A stretch of DNA of 64,000 bases from Rotaria sordida. Its lineage: Eukaryota > Rotifera > Eurotatoria > Philodinida > Philodinidae. The translations under genes were made by a program, and so were the position numbers. A model generated the notes under the pieces. The model did no database searches, was not told the DNA's origin, and was given only the letters and a program-made list of their open reading frames with translations. Every line of letters begins with the position of its first letter. Positions within the stretch are counted from its first letter, which is position 1. Where the stretch lies: positions 62,001 through 126,000 of the forward strand of contig CAJNOL010000213.1 in assembly GCA_905250125.1 (NCBI GenBank), read 5' to 3'. Below, piece by piece: positions 23,501 to 35,180 of this stretch.

Positions 23501-26500
23501 TAAATCACTTCTTGATTTACTTAATTCTAATTTAATTTCATCTAATTGTTGTTTTAAATTTTGATTTATAGTTAATGTATCTTGTAAATCATCTGTACGT
23601 ATTTGATATTGTTTTTGTAATAATAAATACTGTTCATCAAGTGGTTTTTGTTCAGCTAATTTTGTTTCATATTGATGAATTTGTTTTAATAAATAACTAA
23701 TACGATTTAATAAATTTTGTTTTTCTTTAACAATTGTATCTAATTCAATTTGTAAATATTTACATTCTTTTGTTAATAAACGATTTGTTGTACGTTGTTC
23801 AGTTAATTGATTTAATGTTGTATCAAATTCATTTTCAAGTTTTGTATAAAGTTTTTGTAATTGATCATGATCATTTATTAATTGTTCATTTGTTTGTTGA
23901 AAATGTTGACATGAATTTATTATTATTAAACGATCATTTTCAATTTGTTCATTTAATTGACGTTGTTTAAGATTATCATTTTGTAAAGATTCAATACGTA
24001 ATGTTGTTTGTTGTAAATCATTTTGTAAACGTGTTTTATCAGATTGTAAATCTTGTATATGATGATTAAGAGTTTCAATGGTTTCTTTTAATGAACGTTG
24101 TATTGATGTATGAACTTTATCAGATTTTAAAGCAAGTTCCTACAAAAAATGAAAGATAAACAAAAAAAAACAAAGACACATGTTTCTATAAGGATGAGTT
24201 TCTTAGTTGAGAATCGTCCTTTTTTTGTGTGAGAGAATAAATGAAACTTTGTCTCGAGCTCGAGTTCACAAAAAAACGTATACCTACAAGTCCGTAGATT
24301 GCATATAACATATCCTTACTTGATATCGTTTACATAAATATAATAAAAACTATTTCATAAAGCTCAAGGTTTTGATGTTACTGTTAGTTTGATATTTTTC
24401 AACAGCAAATTTTGTTTATCAACTAATAATTCAATTTCTTTTTGAATTAACATTACGTTCGCTTCAACTAAGCGAAGACTTTTTGATTCATTAAAACAAT
24501 AAGAAATAACTATATATTGACTTTTTTCCGACACTAGCCAATAAATAGCTAAAATCTTGATCCTTTACTTAATCATGTACACAAAGGATGCGACATACCA
24601 GCCTTTGCAACGAGTCGCTCGGTTCAACGAAATATTTTGTCGAACCGGGCCATAAAAAAAGTGGTCTGTGACATACTCATGGAAAGAAAAGTTTGGGTCT
24701 GGACTAGAGCCCATCGAATCCAAGAATTTTTGGACCCGAACCCGATCGATTAAAATTTATTAGATCCGGACCGACTCAAAATTTTTAGACCCATGTCCAA
24801 TCCAAGTCCGAATATAAAGTTTTATTTTCTGATCTAGGTTCACAAAAAAGTGGACTCGCAACTCCTTAATCAAGATTTTATGTATCGAGAAAAAAAAAAT
24901 TCGCGATTTGACTACTGTAATAATTATTATTATATAAATTCTTACCAAACGTTGTTGTATATCAGCAATTTCATTATTTTTTCTAAACATACAAAAGAAA
25001 AGAGAATTGATAGAATAGTTTTTAATTTTTACAAACTTTTTTTCTTCATTATCACTTGTTTCTTGTGATATATCAATATTAAAAAATTTTTGTTGTAATT
25101 CTTCACGTAAATGAATTTCTTGTTTTAAATCATTTTTTAATTTTTCAATAAAATATTCATTATTTGTAAGTGTTTTTTTTAAATGATCTGTTTCATCTTG
25201 TTTTTTTTTTAATTTAATTTGTATATGTCGTGTTAAATCACATGCATCATTTAATTTTTTTGTTAATTCATCATATTGTTCTTCATTATGACGTTGTTTT
25301 AATAGAAAATAATCATTTTTTATTTGTCGATTATTTTCTTCTTCATTTAATAAACATTCATTTAATTGTTTAATTTGTTTTTTTAAATCTAAATTTTCTT
25401 TTTCTAATTGTTCATATTGAAGTTGTTTATCAATAAATTCTTTTTCAAGTTGATTAACATGTGCAATTTGTCGACTATAATATTCATTATTATGTTTTAA
25501 TTCAAGATAATTATGTTCAAGTGTTTCATAATGTTTTAAATGTTTTTCATACATTTCACAACGTTTTTCAATTGTTAAATTTTCACGTGCTAATTGATCA
25601 TATTTTAATTGTAGATTAATAATACGTTCATTTAATGCACATTCACGTTCTTTAACAATTGTTAAATGATCATGTTCAATCTAAATTTTTTTTTTTTTGT
25701 TAAATATTTCAAGTTTTACTATTTAAGAATAAATCTATGAATATCTAAATGCTTTTTTTTTCTCCTGTATTGACTTTTGTTGTGTTAGTTAGATGAGAAG
25801 ATTGAACAAATCAAAGGATTTGAGATAGAAAATTTTTATGTTTTTATAACAATATTATATTTTGAAACAAGTATATCTCGATTAGACCTTAAAAAAGAAG
25901 AAGAAGAATCCTTTGGAGGTTGTGTACTACTACTAATATTCTCTACTTATGGATAAAATATGAGCTCAGAAGCTTGATATTCATATAAATTTTTTATATA
26001 AATTATTATTCAAATAGAGATGATGATAGTCATATACAAATTCATTGATACAGATAGTTCATTTGAAATAAAAATTAAAATAATTGAAAACTTATCTTAA
26101 AATTACTTACAGCATACTAAAATTAATAGTGGAAGAATTTTAATTTCTTATGAAAAACTTTCTCTCCTCTATATTGTCTAATAGTAAAAACAAAACAATA
26201 CTCTACATTTGTATGATATTTGATCATTCGTCCACTTATATTATAATAATAAAATTTCTATAAGAACTATTTGGTATAGTATATGACGGTAATATTAGAC
26301 GACATCTTGTCTTCGATATGTATCTTCTTTTCGTCTCATCTGATGTCTAGCCATCTATATATATATATATTAAGATATGCAAAAAAATAATACAGAAACA
26401 CTTTCATCGAGTCTTCATTTTTCGTTTAGATGTTCAAAATAATCGATTTGATTATTCATACTTAATTGTATTCATTCAAAGAATCTATGATCTTGTTTAC

Positions 26501-29500
26501 AACATGATACATTGTTTTGATCGATAAGATTTTGTTTGATTAACTCGAATAACCAAAAATCACATTAATTGAAGTAAAGACATATGATGAACTTGTTGCG
26601 ATATTTCTTTTTTGTTCTATTACTATCATCATTTTTTTGTATACATTAATATATATTGAGGCCTCGGACATTAGCGGAGACAAGAACAAAAGAAGATACA
26701 CATCAAAGATAATGTGTGATCTAAAATTCAACTAGATCTTATCGAAATTTTATTGTTATAATATTAGTTGAAAAATGACCAATATCGAGCATTGTTTTTA
26801 CTATCAGTTCTTATGAGGAATTAAAATATTTCTGACAGCACTTTTAATATGCCCCGATATTGTATTAAGGTTACCTTCCTCTTTTTTTCCCATTTCTAGT
26901 TCTCGAAGAGGGTACAACGGATTCGCATTGAAATTTTCACTAGAGATAGAGCATCTAAAATAAGTAAACACATGTTCGAGGAAAAAAATTTTAAACAAGG
27001 TTTTCCATCGGACTTACTTACGATCCCCGTCAGATACTAAAATCGTCTAGTCTAAAGTACCTTCAAAAAAAAATTTCCAGTTAGATGGAAAATCTTGTTT
27101 TGAATTTTTTTTCCTCGAATACATATCTCCTTATTTTAGGTGCTCTATCTATGATGAAAAATCTCATGCGGATTATTTATATACTCTTCGGGAACTCGAA
27201 ATAGAGGGGGGGGGGGGGGGGGAAGAAGAATATCCTTATTTTCTTGAATTATTCAAAGAATAAAAATGTTTAATATTCTGATTATGACTAAAATAAAAGA
27301 TGCCTACTTGTAATTGACTAATTTGTTGCATTAATTCACCCATTCTATCTTGTAAACGTTTATTTTCTTGTTCAATATCTTGAAATTTTGCTGTTGTTTC
27401 CATTTGTTCACGTTGTTGTATAGTATTTAATGTTAATTTTAAATGTTTATTATTAGCTTCTAATTCTGAACGTATTTTTTCATATTCAATTTTATTATCT
27501 TGTATTTGATTTTGTAAACATAATTTTTCTTTAGTTAATTGATCATTTTTTATTTCTAAACAATTAAGATTATTTAAATATTCATTTATTTGTTCATTTA
27601 ATAATTGTATATGTATAATTCGTTTTTCTTCATCAATACGTTTCATATGCATATCAATATCATAACGTTCTTTTAATGCTGTTAATTGATCATTTAATTG
27701 TTTATTATCAATATCATATTTTAATAAACGATTTTTAATTGTTTGTTGAATTTGAAATGATATTGATGATGAACGTGATTCATCAAAATCTTGACGTAAT
27801 TTAACTTGATTTAATTCATTATTTAATGTATCAACTGTATGTGTTGTTGAATTTAAATCTAATTCAAGACGAACTTTATCTTCAAGTAAATTTGAAAGTC
27901 TTTCTCGTATCATATCACGTTCATGTGTTATTGTTTCAATATCATGTTGAAATTTTTTTATATCTATTTCACTTTGAAGCATTTCATTTATACGATATCG
28001 ATATTCTGAATAAACATTAAAAAAAAAAAGAAAAATTTTGTTTTTTTTTATTCGAATGTATTTAAATATGATGAGAATTTCTATTATGTTATTTATGGGA
28101 ATAAGTCAATGAGCAAAATAAATATATATTGCAAAATATAGTAAATAGATAATATAAAAAGACTTTCTTATTTTTCTACATAATAAAATTTAGTTAATAG
28201 GAGTTAGACGACAAGGTCAATTCAATTCTGACGCGTCAAATTCTCTTGAATAGAGTGCTACAATTACAAAAAAAATTCTGAGATGAACACCACTTCCAGA
28301 ATTTGAGTATTTGCCAGAAGATAAAACAGAACTGTTGATGATAAGGTAATTAGTATCGGAATTTTTAAAGAAGGTAGCTAACAAAAAAAAGCTTATAACT
28401 TTTGAACGAAAAGTCGTAACGATCTGCGGTTTTCACTAATCAATAAAGGACAACGTCGGACACAAGCATGTGTGGAGGAGTGTTTTTCCAAAGTACTTTT
28501 CCGGACCAATTTTAGTAGGATGGGAGTCACTTCTTCATTCACACCCACACCCTATCTTATTTCGCATATCAAAGCATTTCTCTGACGAAGAATTATAATT
28601 TCAAATCTTACCTTCAATTTGTTGTTCAAGATGTGAACGAGCTTGAGAAAGAAGTTGATCTATAAAAAATATTCCAATATATTTTAATATAAGAAGTAAA
28701 GAATAAAATTCTTACTTTCATTTTGTAATTCTTCTAATCGATTTTTTAATGTGTCAAAATCATTGAAACGTTCTTTATATCTTTCTAGTTCTTGTTGATA
28801 TTTTTCCATTTTAATTAATTTATCATTTAAAGTATCTATTTCATCACGATAAAGTCTTGTTAAACGTGCATTTTGATTTAATTCAATATTTTCATTTTTA
28901 ATACGATTTAATTCTGTTTGTAATAATTCAAATTCTTCACGCATAGTTTCAATTGTATCCATTTTATCATCTCTAGATTAAACAAAAAAAAAAAAAAAAA
29001 AAATTTGAAATTCTTACAAAAAAAACCAACTTACAAATCTGATTTCATTTGACGCATTTTAGTTTTATATTCTGTTATTTCAATACCAGGATTTTTTGTT
29101 TCAAGATCATTTAAAAATGTATTTAATGATGTTTGACTTGGTGTTGTATGTAAATTAGTTCCACTATTACAATTACCTATATTTAATAAATTTGATGAAC
29201 TTGATTGATATAATTCAAGTTTTTGTTTTAATGTTTGTTTATCTTGTTCTAATTCAAGTATTTCTTCAAAATAATGATCACGTTCATTAATTAAATTTAT
29301 TAAATTAATAAATAAACATTTAAGATATTTATTATTATCTGTATTAAAATAATCATTAAAAAAATATTCTTGTGGTTGAAGTATTGTATTAATTTCATTT
29401 GTTAATTCTTCTATATGTGGCATAAGAGATTGTTGAATTGATTCATTTAATGTTGTTAAATGTTGAATATGAATATCTTTTCTATCACCACCTGATACTG

Positions 29501-31658
29501 AACATGCAAGTAAAAGTAATAAAATACGTTCAATTTCATCGAATGAATATTCTAAATAAAAATAAAATTATATATTAAATTCTAAAGATGAATTATTCAT
29601 AAAAGTTAATGAATTAGAATTTTCATACAGTTATGTATATATAAATTAGAAATTTGAGATATTAGGAATGAGATCGTTTTCTGAAATAGATACGTTGACC
29701 TTTAGATCTCCATGAGTCGGCTTTAAATTTTACATGTAATTCACGGATTGAATCTGTTTGACAAAATTTTTGTCTTTCTACCTACAGTCACGCTCATTAT
29801 TCATTCTTATTTCTTCGTTATCGAACGATAACGTACTGAAGATAATAATCATACTATGATGATTTACTTTTATTATAATGGAAAATGAAAATGAAATAAA
29901 TCTTTATTAGCTAACAAATTTAATCATCTATATAATCACATCTATTGCTAATATTGAGCAATATTTTTTGCAAGTCCGATCTTCTTTATTGTAATCAACA
30001 AACATACACAAAAATCAAGTTTACTAGCTTTTGTTCAAAATATAAATTGATGATTAATTTCTTTATTTTATTGTCTCATTTATCATTTTTATTATTCTAG
30101 TCAAAGTTGTGTTTGTTATATTAATAATGTATATATGAACATTTATTTTTTCTTTTGTTATTTGTTGTTTTTTTTTAAACATATTTTAAATTCTTTAATA
30201 TCTATATATAATATTCTATTTATAAACATTATAACAATATAATTTGTAATAATCCTCCCCCAATGGGTTAACGACTGTTCAACACGCAAGTCAAAAAAAA
30301 AATCATTCAACACGCGAAGAGACGAGCTGGATTCGATTACGTTGATAGATTAAAAAAACCGCATATCATCACCATCTCTATTCTGACGTCAGACAATTAT
30401 ATAATTCAATTGAGAAAGTTGATTTTGAACACGAAACATTTTCATTTCTCTAAGGAATACATTCCTATAGAAATAACATAAATGTAAAATTAAACGATTA
30501 CAATAGTAGCCTTCTGACGTCATATTTAATAGCTTTTACATTATCGGATCCACTTATGCATTAATATATAAACGATTTCTTTTCTTTTTTTATTGCTTCC
30601 ATTAGCTCAAGCTGTGTTTCTCAAATATTTTCAAAAATCGATTACATACTATGAACATTCGTAAATAATATTGATTACTATAAATAGAATCTAAAGTTCT
30701 TCGATCTCATAGAATAAACTAACTCATGAAATCTTATTTCCATGTACTCAATTTCATCAAGAATATATATATATATCATATTGATTATCAAAAACATGCA
30801 AAAAATTCGGTACATTTATCAAAATCAATTAAATAAATTAAGTTTTATAACAACAAATTTTCATATAGAATTTCCTGGGCTTTTTTTTTCTCTTCTACTT
30901 TAAAAACTAATGTCTTGTGAAAAAAAAATGTATCCAATGAAATATTCGAATCGTTGTTATTTAAACAAACATTTAAAGAACTTTTAAGATTTCAACATAA
31001 TCAAACATTTTTGTTTTTTTTGTCGATCTTTGGTAATCATCATTGAAACCTTTTAAATATCGTATCGAATATTTTCTATTCGATTTTTTAGAAAAAGTCA
31101 ACAAAAGAAAAAAAAAAGAATTCTCTCTTTTCTTTAACTAATAAAATAAAAGAATTATTTACAAAACCGACCTGCATACGGTTCATGAGCAATTACATAA
31201 ATATTAGGTAATTCAGCCACAATTATATAGCGAAGCACATCCTTTACAAAAGCAAAAAAGCATAAAAAAAAAACATCAAGCCAAAAATACAAAAAAAAAA
31301 AGAAATAAATTTTACTTGAACAAATGATCGAATACTTCGTAAAATAAAATCTAAATTAACTAATCGACTACTTGTATCAGATGCTTCATTTGGTAAACGA
31401 GAATTTTGTAAACGAGGATCACTAGTTCATTTAAATGAAAAAAAAAATGAAAAATCTATTATTTTGTTCTCAAAATTTTCTTTTTTTTTTTTTTTTTTGC
31501 ACTTACATTGAACGAATAATAGCATGAAAACATGTACTATTAATTAATTGTTCATATGATAATTTATTTTCTTTTTCAATAAAACTTTCTGCCCAAATAA
31601 TTAATGGATGTTTTAAAAATTCATTTATATCACGTGTAACAACGGAAATTGTATTCAT
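20521..31658 (-). CDS. CCDC88: CCDC88-family (Girdin/Daple) HOOK-domain coiled-coil protein
   Basis: About eighteen exons run from ATG 31658 to TAG 20521-20523, coding for about 1,400 residues. The N-terminal ~280 residues match the HOOK-type domain of CCDC88: FLKHPLIIWAESF, then ELPNIYVIAHEP, then the run IERILLLLLACSVSG, then INERDHYFEEILELEQD. Next comes the family-typical LYRDEIDTLNDKL / ELERYKERFNDF block (about 28965-28710), followed by about 700 residues of Gln/Glu/Lys-rich coiled coil. The block SQLIEQLHNLVQQNQ...ALSNKDLFHEE and EMKIMEQYKN...PRR (about 23361-23052) closely matches the end of the vertebrate Girdin/Daple coiled coil. The C-terminal tail is Ser/Thr-rich and ends FGAI, resembling the Daple PDZ-binding end YGCV. 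No clear Galpha-binding GBA motif was seen. In animals, these proteins link Dishevelled, G proteins, actin and centrosomes. Confidence 0.9.
22330..22520. repeat. Dispersed degenerate repeat in CCDC88 intron
   Basis: Two adjacent blocks contain GAGTyCATCAGGTC followed by AAATTyTCGGATTC. Related sequence, same sense, occurs at 24690-24840 and more weakly at 57795-57860 and 61295-61345. The blocks are richer in GC than their surroundings. They probably belong to an old dispersed repeat family of unknown type. Confidence 0.45.
24590..24850. repeat. Dispersed GC-richer repeat in CCDC88 intron
   Basis: The block contains ACTAGAGCCCATCGAATCC, TTGGACCCGAACCCGATCG and a following degenerate copy, and stands out from the AT-rich intron. 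It shares words with the block at 22330-22520. No coding content is apparent. Confidence 0.45.
26865..27225. repeat. ~360-bp foldback element ending in a 17-base G run
   Basis: Arms at about 26870-27015 and 27080-27222 are reverse complements sharing GATAGAGCAyCTAAAATAAG and TTCGAGGAAAAAAA. The right arm ends in an uninterrupted G17 (27206-27222). Its partner on the left is a short T/C tract near 26876-26895. It lies in the ~1.6-kb CCDC88 intron 25682-27310. Confidence 0.65.
29555..31171 (-). other. 1.6-kb intron 3 of the CCDC88 gene
   Basis: This intron separates the exon ending EPYA (31241-31172) from the exon starting EYSFDEIER (29551). The phase is 1 on both sides. The sequence is AT-rich. 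I see no repeat, ORF or RNA gene in it. Confidence 0.6.
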
Positions 31659-32224
31659 ATTCAACAATAATACTCAAAATGTTCTATATCTTTATTGTGA
31701 CCGACCGATCGGACAAACTTACAATAGCGCTACAATACATGTCGAAAATATCAATGAACGTAGCGAAATATTGATTGACCATAGAGAAAAAAAAAAAGAA
31801 ACCAAATGAACCTATGAATACTAATAATGATCAATCTATTGTGTTCTTTTTCGTTCTTTCTTTTTCCTTTTTTCTTTCTTGCCGACAAGGTTTTATCTAT
31901 TGTATAGAATGTATGTTATTCTTGATAAAAAATCGCACACGCAACCAACCATATGTGTACGCAAGATAATAACAACAATGATATTTATGAAAAATAGAAA
32001 GAAAAAAATAGGTGTAATTAGTACAAAATATCTCTCAACAACAATCTCTAATGGCAAATATAACGGCAAAAAATTATTTACCATGTGCATTAAGTAAGTT
32101 TGAAGGTTAGAAAATTATTTTATATAGACTGATAAGATAAAAATCAAATCGAGTACCATAATAAACTAAATGACAAAGATTCACAATCATTATTTTTTCT
32201 TTTTATGTACTTCTTTTTTTTTTT
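31659..32224. promoter_or_regulatory. Shared divergent upstream region of CCDC88 (-) and FLVCR-like (+)
   Basis: Only 566 bp separate the two start codons, which face away from each other, so both promoters and 5' UTRs must lie here unless upstream UTR exons exist. No TATA box or factor site can be claimed from sequence alone. The plus-strand open frames at 31775-32097 are low-complexity and unlikely to be coding. Confidence 0.4.
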
Positions 32225-32431
32225 ATGATTTCTCCAGCATCAAATGATATACAAAACAATACGGATACAAATATTCAAAATGATACAGCACGAGTTTATA
32301 CAGTTTATCCAAGACGTTTTGCTGTATTAATTATTTTTTGTATATGTTCATTATCAAGTGGTTTTCAATGGATTCAATATGTTATTATACAAAATATAAT
32401 TGTTCGATATTATAATGAAAGTTTACCTGGA
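32225..32431 (+). CDS. FLVCR/SLC49-type major facilitator transporter, N-terminal fragment
   Basis: ATG at 32225 opens 69 residues before the sequence runs into a gap. After a polar, Asn-rich start comes VYPRRFAVLIIFCICS followed by FQWIQYVIIQNI. These correspond to the cytosolic YPRRW motif and first transmembrane helix of FLVCR1/FLVCR2. In animals that family transports choline, ethanolamine or heme across membranes. About 450 further residues expected for a 12-helix transporter are missing: no continuation is visible between the gap and the next gene. Assignment to a particular SLC49 member is not possible from one helix. Confidence 0.75.
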
Positions 32432-32531
32432 NNNNNNNNNNNNNNNNNNNNNNNNNNNNNNNNNNNNNNNNNNNNNNNNNNNNNNNNNNNNNNNNNNNNN
32501 NNNNNNNNNNNNNNNNNNNNNNNNNNNNNNN
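32432..32531. other. Assembly gap of exactly 100 N
   Basis: A run of 100 N, the usual placeholder for a gap of unknown length. It interrupts the transporter gene, so distances and gene order across this point should be treated with caution. Confidence 0.95.
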
Positions 32532-32876
32532 ATAAGTAGTTAAAAATAGAAAACAGTTGTTTAGAATTTATATTGATGATAGAGTTAGTAGTTGTTATAT
32601 TAATAATAATAATAATAATGTAATAGAAAACAAGAAAGAAATAAAAAAAGATTTATTTAAAATGGTTATTATATGTTAGAGTAATTATAAAGGAATAGAT
32701 TTCCTTTACTTGAATAGAAACTATAAAGAATAAAAGTATTATTCTTTAATATTTTCTTTTCTTTGCTTTTTATTAACGTAATATATAGTTGCTGATCTAA
32801 AATAAAATAAATAACTAAAATTTTATTGAAATAAAACTACAATTTAGCTCTTATTATTCATATATTGTTAAAGCTT

Positions 32877-35180
32877 TTATTCTTCTGATGATCTTAAACT
32901 ATTAATTGGTGATTCACGATGATCAAGTTGTTCATTATCTGAATCATGAATATAATCATCATCATCAATAAAATGTTTTTCCATTTCCTGATTTTCAATT
33001 TCTTTTTCTTCTAGTTCATGGATTGTATCATCTTGTTGTCGTTCACGCATGGGTGATTGTCGTGGTGAATTTGATTTTTTTGATGATATCTTATTATGAT
33101 GTTTAATTCGTCTTCGATGACGACGATATGATTTATGATCACCATGTTTATATGATTTTGGTGAATGTGCTTTTGATGATAAGGAAGATTCATTCGACGA
33201 TAAACGATGTTGACGTGAACCTTTTGATGATTGTAATAATGATGAAATCGTTGATTCATTAAAATGTCCACGTAAACGTTGTTTTTCACGTTGTTGCTGA
33301 CATATAACACAATCATATTCAGATGCTGATGATTTTGATCCATGACGAGAACGTCGTCGTGAAATAAATGGTACATGACTATTTGTTGGAGCTATTACTG
33401 ATGTACCATTTTCAATTGTATATGATTTTCGTTTTCGTTTTTTACTATCAAATATAGATGATATTGCATTAGATTCAGGAATTTTTGGTAACCAACCAGA
33501 ATCCGATATAAGATATCCATTTAATATAGGAGGTAAAGTTGGTTCCCTACGACCTCGAGATGTAGTTGATTTATAATTAGAACGAGAGGTTGATGATACA
33601 TGACGACGAAGTCGAGTAGGTGTAGTATCATGAGTTTGAGAGATTTTATATCGATATTTGAGTGTATCTGGTGTGATTTCTGAACGTTCATCACAGTTGA
33701 TTGGAAGATTAGAATTACTGGATATAACTTTTCGACCTATTAAAAGTTGAGATTGATCTGTTGTATTGTAAACTGGTAATGAACATTTTGTTGATTGACT
33801 ATTTATCAATTTAGATGTAGTCAAATTGCTATTGGTTGTCAGTACTGCAGGTTGAGTAAAACCAACATTTGTAACAGCACCTTGTGATGGCATAAGTGAA
33901 GCGTCCCTTGGTATAGATAATGGTGGGTTATAACCAGCTATTGTGGTTGGCATACCAGCATATACAGACGATTGAAGTGCTGTATTGTGAATATAAGGTA
34001 GTGCTGGAGGAACAGGATATACAGAAGGATATGGTTGTGGATAATAACTAATCATTGGATATGAAGGTGTTGTTGCTGGTGGCATGGAATCAGGCCAATA
34101 ACACGAAAAAGGTCTGACACCGTAATTAAATGATGAATCATAACTTGGTGATGAAAGTAAAGGATTCGATGTACCATAGGGAATAGTCATGATCATACCA
34201 ATATTGTTAGGAAAATCAAATACTGGTGGACGATAAGGCATAGGACCCGATATTAAAGCAGACATAAACGATGATGGAGTCATCCAGTTAACAGGACACA
34301 TTGATGCCATTGGATACATACCTTGAACTAATGGATTAAATGCAACAGGTAATGGAGTAGCAGCAGCCATCATTGGAGCAGCCATTGACATACTGAATGA
34401 AGAAGGCATGCTAGAAGACATCATTGGCATGTATGGCATTGCTGGCATTGGTGGCATGCATGGCATTGGTGGCAAGCATGACATTGCTGGCATGCATGGC
34501 ATTGCTGGCATGCATGGCATTGCTGGCATGCATGGCATTGCTGGCAAGCGTGGCATTGGTGGCATGCATGGCATTGGTGGCATGCATGGCATTGCTGGCA
34601 TGCATGGCATTGCTGGCATGCATGGCATTGCTGGCATGCATGGCATTGCTGGCATACATGGCATCGCTGGCATGCATGGCATCGCTGGCATACATGGCAT
34701 CGCTGGCATGCATGGCATCATTGCTGCAGGACCTAATAAACTAGGATTCGCAAGTGCAGACAGTGCCTGTATCTGTCCTAATTGAGCTACTTTTTTAAAC
34801 ATAGATGGTATTGTCTGCATTGTGGTATTACCCAAATAATAATTTCCATAACTCCACGGAACCATACTAGGCGCTCGATTAAAACCTTGGTATTAATTGA
34901 AATTAAATTTTTTTTTATCTTTTCACTAAAACTTACCTTGAGCATATCGACCACCTAAATTGTTAGGTCGACGTATAGGTGGTGGTCCATACATGTTTCC
35001 CATTGATCCAGGTGGGTAAGGTCCAGAACAAGGTCGTGGATAAGGACCATATGTAGCTAATCCACCAATTGGATCGTTGCCTGGTGGATAGGGTCCTGGA
35101 GGATAGGGTCCTACAGGTGGCACACCATTCAAGAAGGGGTCATCTAATGGAATCCGATTTCTCCCAGATCGGCCACCCAT
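32877..35180 (-). CDS. Pro/Met-rich low-complexity protein with basic Ser-rich C-terminus
   Basis: There are two exons. The first starts at ATG 35180 and encodes MGGRSGRNRIPLDDPF and Gly/Pro-rich PYPPG repeats. It ends with a donor at about 34936, and the second resumes in frame near 34888 and runs to a stop at 32877. The total is about 750 residues. The centre contains about 17 CMPAMP hexamers (34434-34720), then Pro/Tyr/Met-rich sequence. The C-terminal third is Ser/Arg/Lys/His-rich with one CVICQQQ element and ends in an acidic tail. No catalytic domain, signal peptide or membrane helix was seen. I do not recognise the family; a disordered scaffold or structural protein is the most that can be said. 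Confidence 0.75.
34434..34720 (-). repeat. 18-bp coding minisatellite (CMPAMP hexapeptide)
   Basis: About 16-17 copies of an 18-bp unit of the form GGCATTGCTGGCATGCAT (plus strand) encode Cys-Met-Pro-Ala-Met-Pro on the minus strand. Variant units change Ala to Pro or Arg-Leu-Pro, and a few carry CATACAT in place of CATGCAT. Since 18 is a multiple of three and the unit lacks stops in several frames, long false ORFs appear on both strands (for example 34408-34785 plus). Confidence 0.9.

Noticed and set aside
34408..34785. Long plus-strand open frame of Gly-Ile-Ala-Gly-Met-His repeats
   Set aside because: It is the antisense reading of the 18-bp minisatellite in the minus-strand Pro/Met-rich gene; the repeat unit lacks stops in several frames.
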